Origin: Liolophura sinensis
Lineage: Eukaryota; Mollusca; Polyplacophora; Chitonida; Chitonidae
Direction of reading: 5' to 3'
Length of the DNA: 27,333 nt
Assembly: GCF_032854445.1 (NCBI RefSeq)
Contig: NC_088297.1
Location: forward strand, 27,461,915-27,489,247
Part shown: positions 9,643 through 19,600 of the stretch, in pieces
Numbering within the stretch: the first letter of the stretch is position 1
Layout of the letters: every line of letters starts with the position of its first letter
Translations under genes and position numbers: made by a program
The notes under the pieces: model-generated
The model's input: only the letters and a program-made list of their open reading frames with translations
The model's database searches: none
Told to the model about the DNA's origin: nothing

Positions 9643-10070
9643 AAGCCATTTTTACTTCTTTTCTGTAGGAACAAGGTGTGATTCACTGTATCAAAGGCTT
9701 CCGATAAATCAAAGAAGACAATAGCACTAACATGCGTAGATTCTCATGCAGAAAGAAGAAAGTTGTAAAGGAAACAAGCAGTATGTACACAGCTGAATGT
9801 TTTTATCCTGAAAACATGATTATCAGGATATCTGATATGATCATACATAATGAGTAAATCCACTTTACTCGGTTGAAAAATTCTATAAAAGAAAATGAAG
9901 CGGACTCTTTCCCTTAACAGTACTTTATGGTCTTTAACGTGACATGTACTTCATGATAGTGTTTTCTTTGTCTTTATAACACGGACGCTAATTTCCTACA
10001 CTTTGTGCTAATCCTTTATTCTTCTCGCGGATTAAGTCTATCCTTTCTCACAGAAATATAGACAAAAAAC

Positions 10071-10322
10071 GACATACACTCAAAAACTTCATCTGTTAAG
10101 TTTGTCAGTGATGCCAAAATGTATTTGTTATTACAGGGGATTGCTCTGCTCAGTATAATACAAATATTTTAGTAATTCAACAAAAAGATGCTATTAATTT
10201 AACATAATATTATGTAGAATATGACAGTATATTGTGTTATAATAACAGAATAAATTCTAACATCACTCAAGACAACAGGCTTCCTGTTAAAATTAGCAGA
10301 TGAATATTTTGAGTGTAAGAAA
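10071..10322. mobile_element. MITE copy 2, same family as 9053-9313, inverted
   Basis: Ends TA|CACTCAAAA ... TTTTGAGTG|TA form terminal inverted repeats; internal aacatcactcaagacaacag matches the TIR of copy 1. The right half is the reverse complement of the left half of copy 1, including gacagtatattgtgttataa. TA direct repeats flank both ends. Confidence 0.75.
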
Positions 10323-10623
10323 GTCACATGGGGCATTCCACACGAAAAGATAGGCGGTGAGATCATACTATTTGCTAACAACCAAAATATGACGCGGATA
10401 TGATATCAGTACCGGTATCCCACAGCGACCGTGTTAAATCGATTTTTTTTTAACCTGAGCAAAACACCAAGCCCGCCACAGCACAGGTGAGAGGTACGGA
10501 TATATGTAGGTCGTCAAGTCTGTAGAGTGAACAGAGAGAGTTTCGTGATCCGAGGCGGACTACAACACAGGGATTACGTATGATATATACGTGTATATAT
10601 GTAGGCCTGTGGGTGCGAGAACC

Positions 10624-10669
10624 ATGGCTGTGAGAGTCGGAAATATACAACTGTTTGTCGGTATCACAG
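10624..10669 (+). CDS. Exon 1 coding part: start codon and signal peptide
   Basis: ATG in good Kozak context (gaaccATGg) opens MAVRVGNIQLFVGIT and leaves one base (G) before donor GTAAAT, so phase 1. The remaining two bases CC of exon 2 complete Ala16. The start was chosen because it gives a signal peptide directly continued by exon 2. The 5' UTR is undefined; a TATA-like gtatatatgt lies only about 30 bp upstream and cannot be confidently called a promoter. Confidence 0.75.
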
Positions 10670-13600
10670 GTAAATGTAATATGAGTATATATAGCATAAG
10701 TCCATATTCTTCATTATGACCCGCACTTAACTATAACGCACATCCCTTTAATATTGTATGTCTTATAGGTCAAAAAGATATGGGATTTGGATAGGTAGAT
10801 GTAGGCACAGTTCAAATATGAAAGATATCAATGAAGTTCTCCAGCTATTGCCCTATTTAAAACTGGATTATCCCGTTTAGTCCAAAATATGAAGAAAGAG
10901 CGATCAGAATCTGGCGCAGAGTCGCATTTCTTCTCTCTAAAGTATGGCTGCAGACTTACATCATGGGGTTTGTAGGGTACCCTGCGGCGTGCAGCCTTCA
11001 TCCCCTACACTTCCCCTCTCCCCCCCCCCCCCCCCCCACACACACACACCCTCCGGTTTATCAACACCCATTTATCTGATAGCCATCGTATAACTGAACC
11101 ACGAGTAACACCGTCGAACGTATAAGTGGCTATCAATGTTTGGAAGATACTCGCTTTAGAAATATCGACATCTCCAGCAAAGCATCGATATTGACTTCAG
11201 TCTACTAGTTGTTTGGATAGCAATATTGCTGAAGATGTCCTTGGGCTGTCTTAGTAATGCCAAGACTTCACAATTAATCTAAGCACTAAATCCGAAGACC
11301 GTATACCACTAGTGGTACAATGCACAGGTGTTCCAACTAGCACGACTCATTCCATTTGCACGACCATCCTCTTTCCTGATATGACAAGATCTACCGAAAA
11401 ATTGAACTGGACAATCCTGCATTTGATTGGTCAGCTCCTCACATAAAGACATCATCTAGGATGAAATCGATACTGTACCTTTTTTCTATAACCCCGAATT
11501 CCCTTCTTCTTGTTGTTTGGGGGGAGGGTCACTACTGAAATAGTGAGATTGAGAAAGGCATATATCGGTATGCCCTTTTTTATCGCGATGCCCATCACTT
11601 GGTAGGGGACCTTTAGAGGAAACTGATGGTTTCCGAAGGATGAAACCCCCGATATGGATATGCGGTGGTTAAATGTGGTGTAACATTCGATGTCTTCTCT
11701 AGGAAGTGTAATACAACTAACGCACCTTCCTTCTCCTTCAAACTACAGTTAGCCTGCTCAGTTCTCACAAAGCACACCTATGCTGTGTATTAACGGAAAA
11801 TAGGACAGTTTACGCACTGTCCTGTGCGCTGCAAACATGATACGTTTAGCATTGACTAAATACCGTCATATCAGCATGGCCTATATACAAGCTTGTCTCG
11901 CGCAGATTATATTATCTGTTTTATGTTTCATGTGCGGTGTGCTGTCATAAATATCACATACAGGTTTTTAGCTCGCACCTGGGCGGGCTGACTCACAAAA
12001 TGACGGGAAAACACATACTCCTCACAGCGCATGCACCTAAACCGAACGAATATCGATGGAGTGCTCGGCACATCAACTGTTTTAGCAATGATAGTTATAG
12101 ACGAACAATCCACAGCTCTTTCTCACTAGCTGCGACTCTATGTCAAGGATTATTATTATTCTTATTAATTATACTGAAAAAACTGAAAATCATTAGCCCC
12201 TCTTTATTACTGGTTTACGTTTCGGGTGAGACACAATTTAACGATGGGGCGTCAGTTTTCTCAGTCAAGGTATGAAGGTCTCGTGGGTTAGGTTGAAGTG
12301 GAGCTGACATCAGTGTAATACGTTTTGATTTATTTATTTATTTATTTGATTGGCGTTTTACGAAATACTCAAGAAAAGCTCCCTAATATGACGGCCGCTA
12401 GCATTATGGCGAGAGGAAACCCACGACCATCCGCAGCTTGCTATTTACCTATCGGCACTAAATAGGTTATAAATGAATGACAACATGACAAATGATGGTT
12501 CATGTAGTCTCCTAGGTTTTGAAACACTCAATCACCCTATCAAGCATTCAATCAGTAAATCAAACAAGCAGTAAGTAAGACACGGCGGCGTTAATGAGTG
12601 CAATATCAATGAGACAGTCTGTCAATCGACGCAGACTTAGTTAGACAATTAATCAATCAGTGCGATAAGCCAAACAATCCACCGATCAGGGAGACAATCC
12701 GTCAATCAGTGTGATCAGTGAGACAATCCGTCAGTCAGTGCGATTCGTGAGACAATCCGTCAGTCAGTGCGATCAATGAAACAATCCGTCAGTCAGTGCG
12801 ATCAGCCAGACAATCCGTCAATCAGTGCGAACACTCAGAAAATCCGTCAATCAGTGCAATCAGTCAGACAATCAGTGCGATCAGTGGGACAATCCGTCAA
12901 TCAGTGCGATCAGCCAGACAATTCGTCAATCAGTGCGAACACTCAGAAAATCCGTCAATCAGTGCAGTCAGTCAGACAATCAGTGCGATCAGTGGGACAA
13001 TCCGTCAATCAGTGCGACCAGTCAGACAATCTCTCAATCAGTGCGATCAGTCGAACAATCAGTTAGACAATGCGTCATTGCGAGCAGTCAGACAATCCGT
13101 TAATCAGCGCGATCAGCCAGAAAATCCGTCAATCAGTGCATTCAGTGGGACAATCAGTGGGATCAGTGGGACAATGTCTCAATCAGTGCGATCAGTCGAA
13201 CAACCCGTCAATGGATAGGATCAGTCAGACAATCCGTCAGTCAGTGAGAGCAGTTAGACAATCTTTTATTCAGCTCGAACAACTAGAAAATCCGTCAGTC
13301 AGTGCGATTTGTTAGACAATCCGTCAATCAGTGCGATCAGCGGAACAATCCGTCAATCAGTGCGATCATCCAGACAATTGTCAATTAATAGGATCAATCA
13401 GACAATTCGTCAATCGGTAGGATCAGTGAGACAATGCCTCAACCAGTGCGATCAGTCAGACAATCCGTCAATCAGTGCAATGAGTCAGACAATCCGCCAA
13501 TCAGTGTAATCAGTCACACTGTTTGTCAGTCATTGCAATCATTGAGACAATCCGCCAATCAATGCGATCAATCAGACAATCTATCGACCTGTGCGATCAG

Positions 13601-16600
13601 TTAGACAATCCGTCAGTCAGTGCCACGAATGAGACAATCCGCCAATCAATGCGATCATTTAGGCAATCTATCAATCAGTATCATCCGTTAGACAAATCCC
13701 TCAACCACTGCGATCAGTCAGACAATCTGTCAACCAGTGCGATCAGTTAGACAATCCGCCAATCAATGCAATGAATGAGACAATCCGCCAATCAGTGCGA
13801 TGAATGAGACAATCCGCAAATCAATGCGATCAGTTAGGCAATCTACCAGTCAGTATCATCCATTAGACAATCCCTCAACCACTGCGATCAGTCAGACAAT
13901 CCGTCAACCAGTGCGATCAGTTAGACAATCCGCCAATAAATGCAATGAATGAGACAATCCGCCAATCAGTGCGATGAATGAGACAATCCGCAAATCAATG
14001 CGATCAGTTAGGCAATCTACCAGTCAGTATCATCCATTAGACAAATCCCTCAACCACTGCGATCATTTAGACAATCCGTCAATCAGTGCAATGAGTCAGA
14101 CAATCCGCCAATCAGTGTAATCAGTCACACTGTTTGTCAGTCATTGCAATCATTGAGACAATCCGCCAATCAATGCGATCAATCAGACAATCTATCGACC
14201 TGTGCGATCAGTTAGACAATCCGTCAGTCAGTGCCACGAATGAGACAATCCGCAAATCAGTGCGATCATTTAGGCAATCTATCAATCAGTATCATCCGTT
14301 AGACAAATCCCTCAACCACTGCGATCAGTCAGACAATCTGTCAACCAGTGCGATCAGTTAGGCAATCCGCCAATCAATGCAATGAATGAGACAATCCGCC
14401 AATCAGTGCGATGAATGAGACAATCCGCAAATCAATGCGATCAGTTAGGCAATCTATCAATCAGTATCATCCGTTAGACAAATCCCTCAACCACTGCGAT
14501 CAGTCAGACAATCTGTCAACCAGTGCGATCAGTTAGACAATCCGCCAATCAATGCAATGAATGAGACAATCCGCCAATCAGTGCGATGAATGAGACAATC
14601 CGCAAATCAATGCGATTAGTTAGGCAATCTACCAGTCAGTATCATCCATTAGACAAATCCCTCAACCACTGCGATCAGTTAGACAATCTGTCGACCAGTG
14701 CGATCAGTTAGACAATCCGCCAATCAATGCAATGAATGAGACAATCCGCCAATCAGTGCGATGAATGAGACAATCCGTCAACCAGTGCGATCAGTTAGAC
14801 AATCCGCCAATTAATGCAATGAACGAGACAATCCGCCAATCAGTGCGATGAATGAGACAATCCGCCAATCAATGCGATCAGTTAGGCAATCTATCAATCA
14901 GTATCATCCGTTTGACAATCCGTCAATCAGTACGATCAGTGAGACAATCTGTCGACCAGTGCGATCAGTTAGACAATCCGCCAATCAATGCAATGAACGA
15001 GACAATCCGCCAATCAGTGCGATGAATGAGACAATCCGCCAATCAATGCGATCAGGTAGGCAATCTATCAATCAGTGTCACCCGTTAGACAAATCCCTCA
15101 ACCACTGCGATTAGTTAGACAATCTGTCGACCAGTGCGATCAGTTAGACAATCCGCCAATCAGTGCAATGAATGAGACAATCCGCCAATCAGTGCGATGA
15201 ATGAGACAATCCGCCAATCAATGCGATCAGTTAGACAATCCGCCAATCAATGCAATGAAAGAGACAATCCGTCAATCAATGCAATGAATGAGACAATCCG
15301 TCAATCAGTGGAATGAGTCAGACAATCCGCCAATCAATGCTATCAGTTAGGCAATCTATCAATCAGTATCATCCGTTAGACAATCCCTCAACCACTGCGA
15401 TCAGTCAGACAACCTGTCGACCAGTGCGATCAGTTAGACAATCTGTCAATCAATGCAATGAATGAGACAATCCGTCAATCAGTGCAATGAGTCAGACAAT
15501 CCGCCAATCAATGCGATCAGTTAAGCAATCTATCAATCAGTAGCATCCGTTAGACAATCCGTCAATCAGTACGGTCAGTGAGATAATCCGTCAATCAGTA
15601 CGGTCAGTGAGACAATCCGTCAATCCGACGCCTATGATTTTACCACGATCAATTTTCATTTAGGTTTAGTCTCTCATGAACCTCCCCCCCCCCCCGACGC
15701 CCCAACCCTTAGTTTGGCTTTAGTATACTACTGCTGGGTACCAAATAGCTTGTCTGTCCGAAGGCACAGTCGTCTTAGCTATCAATTCCAAGTACATGTT
15801 CCCAAGTGTGATCTCTAGTAAATGCACTCAAGCATGAAACTACTGGAATCTGGATAAATTCTAACTCCAACTAAAGCCAGTATACTAAAGCCAGCAAGGG
15901 AAGCACAGAGGTGTTCAAGATATAATCAAGTATACGTAATCACAGCATTACAGAGCTAGTTAGAAACGTGTGTAGCTACGGCAGCAATCTCTTGACGGTC
16001 TAGTCTCTCATGAATTCATCCAATTCCCAATTTCGTCTTATTTCTTCACAGCCATACTGGTCTGTCTCTGTGACGGCCAGTTAGATAGTAAACCAGTGTG
16101 TACGTACGACATTAATCAAGCGGCCCTGGGATGCCAGCTCGACATACTTATAATGTCTGATATACTGAAGGACCCTTTGGACGGACAGACGAATAGAGAA
16201 GACTTTTGCAGGTAGGATTTCTTCATTTATAACACAAGTACTTCACCTATTACTCAGATGTATGGGCGTTTTAAAAAAAAACACATAATAAGCTTGAACA
16301 TGTTCATTATTTGGCATGTAAACTATATCTTCGTTCTGCAGGAAACTATGTCTTCGTTCTGCAGGAAACTATATCTTCGTTCTGCAGGAAACTATATCTT
16401 CGTTCTGCAGGAGATTATGTCTTCGTTCTGCAGGAAACTATATCTTCGTTCTGCAGGAAACTATGTCTTCGTTCTGCAGGAAACTATATCTTCGTTCTGC
16501 AGGAGATTGTCTTCGTTCTGCAGGAAACTATATCTTCGTTCTGCAGGAAACTATGTCTTCGTTCTGCAGGAAACTATATCTTCGTTCTGCAGGAGATTAT

Positions 16601-19600
16601 GTCTTCGTTCTGCAGGAAACTATATCGTTGTTCAGCAGGAAACTATGTCTTCGTCCTATATCTATATCTTCGTTCTGCAGGAAACTATGTTTTCGTTCTA
16701 TATCTATATCTTCGTTCTGCAGGAAACTATATCTTTGTTCTGCAGGAAACTATATCTTCATTCTGCAGGAAACTATATCGTCGTTCTGCAGGAAACTATG
16801 TCTTCGTTCTATATCTATATCTTCGTTCTGCAGGAAACTATGTCTTCGTTCTATATCTATATCTTCGTTCTGCAGGAAACTATATCTTCGTTCTGCAGGA
16901 AACTATGTCTTCGTTCTATATCTATATCTTCGTTCTGCAGGAAACTGTATCTTCGTTCTGACAGATCAACTCTCAACCTAATTTAGTTCGAAGTGGTCCT
17001 CCCAGGTTCGAGATTTCTCTGACGTTAAGTTTGGCAAACTTTTGCTGGGCCAAGGATGGCCCCAAACCAACGTCAGAGCGCGCTGCATTTAAAATCCTGA
17101 TGCAGTTACCCGTCCTTTGTCAAATACGTCGAGGCTGTCAGTACAGTCGTTCGCTTTTAACATCACCAAGGAATCTCAGACCCATGCTTACGATAAATCG
17201 TCAAACGAGAAGATAAGGAACATGAGTGTATGCAAATTTAAGGCTGTGGAAATTTGCTTGATAGATAATTGTTGTCTCAAACGCCGTTACACACTGCCAT
17301 GGCAACAGCATCAGGTTTTGAAATGGAGCGCGTTCTGGGGTTGGTTTGCAGCCATCCTGGGCGGAACAAAATTTTGGCAAACCTAATATCAGAGAAATCT
17401 AGGACTAAACCTAATAGCCCTCACAGAATGTGGAAGGTAACCCTTAGTCTCTGCCAATATTTATAACTGTATGAAGTATTGGCCACGCATAATCTCTTAT
17501 AATACCTAATAGAACATATCCTCAGAAAGCCTATTGTACGATTTGCAATTAAATGCTAACGAAAAACATAACAAGTCAACGGAAGTAAATGAGTATGTTT
17601 ATTAACAACAGAAGGGTAGACTTTATGTGGTACTTAACATTTTTTCAGTCATATGACGATGGGGAGTAAAGTTTATTTCTTTTGGAGAGTGGCCTATATT
17701 CAGCTCTCTGTAAATTCAGTTATACTCGCTGCCAAAATTGCCTTTAGTCAGTAACACGTAACAACACAAGCTCTACACATGGTTATGTTGGAAATCTATA
17801 TTATTGCAAAGAAAAGTGAAGCTAGAACATTTTTTCTAATCCATAAGTCCATAAGCTCGGTTTTGACTGCAAGAACCCATTGCCTCGGGTGACGTCATAA
17901 TTATTTAAAAGAAAAAACAATGGCATGCTGGATATTGGTCGGAGTTCAACGTGTTTTGACGGAGGGCGACACCACTTACCTAAACTGCTATGGACTTAAC
18001 CGTAAACCCTGTCACTGATATAGCCATATTTGAAAATGTTTACACGTTTTAGGATAATATAACCGTAACAGATGAATTTTATTTTATCTCGTGTAGTATA
18101 TGATCTCACGGCGGGATTTTTTGGAGATGGAAGCTAGGAAATTAAAGCCATGTAGTCAATTCACAGAGACAGTGGTGTAGGCTGTGTTACTGCGTGGGGT
18201 TTGTTCTAACCGCTTGTTGGTTCAGCCATTGTAAAACAAATTACTCTCCACGCCCATTGTCCTGCATGTAATTTGCTTTTGAATTTTTATGACGTCACCC
18301 GAGACAATGGTTTTTTTTGGTGTATGACTGATTTTACAGGCAGCTGAATACAGGCAACTGTCTAAAAGAAACAGACTATAGGTGTGTGTACAAATACTCT
18401 GTCTGCTTGTACCAGGACGAGTTTGTTCCCTCATTGTAGACCACATTGGGCCATTCTAATCATTTTCGCCTTTTTGTCTTTTTAGACCACATTGGACCAT
18501 CCTAATTATTTACACCATTTTGCCTTTGTAGACCACACTGGACCATTCTAATTATTTTCGCTTTTTGCATTTGTAGACCACATTGGGCCATTCTAATCAT
18601 TTTCGCCTTTTTGTCTTTGTAGACCACATTGGGCCATTCTAATTATTTACACTATTTTGCCTTTGTAGACCACACTGGACCATTCTAATTATTTTCGCCT
18701 TTTTGTCTTTGTAGACCACATTGGGCCATTCTAATTATTTTCGCCTTTTTGTCTTTGTAGACCACATTGGGCCATTCTAATTATTTACACCATTTTGCCT
18801 TTGTAGACCACACTGGACCATTCTAATTATTTTCGCCTTTTTGTCTTTGTAGACCACATTGGGCCATTCTAATTATTTACACCATTTTGCCTTTGTAGAC
18901 CACACTGGACCATTCTAATTATTTTCGCCTTTTTGTCTTTGTAGACAACATTGGACCATTCTAATTATTTTCGCCTTTTTGTCTTTGTAGACCACACTGG
19001 ACCATTCTAATTATTTTCGCCTTTTTGTCTTTGTAGACCACATTGGGCCATTCTAATTATTTTCGCCTTTTTGTCTTTGTAGACCACACTGGACCATTCT
19101 AATTAGTTACGTCATTTTACCTTTGTAATAAATTATGCCATTTTGTCTTTGTTGAAAACATTAGGCGATTTCAATTAGTTATGCAATTGTGTCTTTGTAG
19201 AACACATTAGACTTTTGGAATTATTTAAGTCATTTTGTCTTTGTAGAGCGCATTAGATCATTACAGTCAGTTCGAACGTTCTTGTCTTTCTAGAAGATCA
19301 TTTGAGATTCACAATACATTATCGCATTTCTCCATTCGTGAAAAAGTTTGAACTGTAGGATAAGTTATATGTCATGTAGAATCACGAATCCATTTTTGTC
19401 CTTAGGAATAGGTTTGAGCAGTGCGTAAAAGCCGTCCAGAGCGGAACGGATCACCAATGTGAGGGAGTCGATGTTAAAGAAGAGATGCACCATGCACGTG
19501 TGAACGCCCTCAGGGGGTTCTGTCGTGAAATAGACGGTATGCATGTAGTTTTATAGTAACTTTTTATTGTAGTTTTGCCACAATTTTCACATTCCATCGT

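Larger units (their letters stand above)
8130..9950 (-). mobile_element. Decayed non-LTR retrotransposon (LINE) reverse transcriptase, split by insertions
   Basis: On the minus strand the RT domain appears in order in pieces. Palm motif A (AIVFFDLSEAFDTVNH) is at about 9670-9735. Motif B (GVSKGSILGFLHFF) is near 9005-9047. A thumb-region piece (HKFLGLIFNNKLSW) is near 8457-8500. A C-terminal piece (FSFLKPLKVLPLPKLN) is near 8170-8220. Upstream, 9740-9900 reads as a degraded RT N-terminal part. Stops and frame shifts are frequent, so the element is dead. It is interrupted by two SINEs and a MITE. The clade (CR1, Jockey or RTE-like) cannot be decided from these pieces. Confidence 0.75.

Noticed and set aside
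9386-9649. Minus-strand open frame starting MASLWRLMFIVLLVWCFTTY, looking like a signal peptide
   Set aside because: It is the reverse reading of a tRNA-derived SINE on the plus strand; the hydrophobic part is its A/T-rich tail.
10584-10600. TATA-like gtatatatgt upstream of the 12-Cys gene
   Set aside because: It lies about 30 bp from the start codon, leaving almost no 5' UTR; AT-rich words of this kind are common here.
12767-15114. Several plus-strand open frames with repeated QSVRSVRQS/NPSISA peptides
   Set aside because: Products of a stop-poor 29-bp satellite in an intron; all three frames are open and no start, splice or domain logic supports translation.
12600-15627. Possible CRISPR array because of regularly spaced 29-bp repeats
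   Set aside because: Repeats are contiguous head to tail without unique spacers, the host is an intron-bearing animal, and no cas genes occur.
16258-16986. Overlapping plus-strand open frames of 172-242 codons
   Set aside because: They come from the 23-bp minisatellite, which has no stop in any plus frame.
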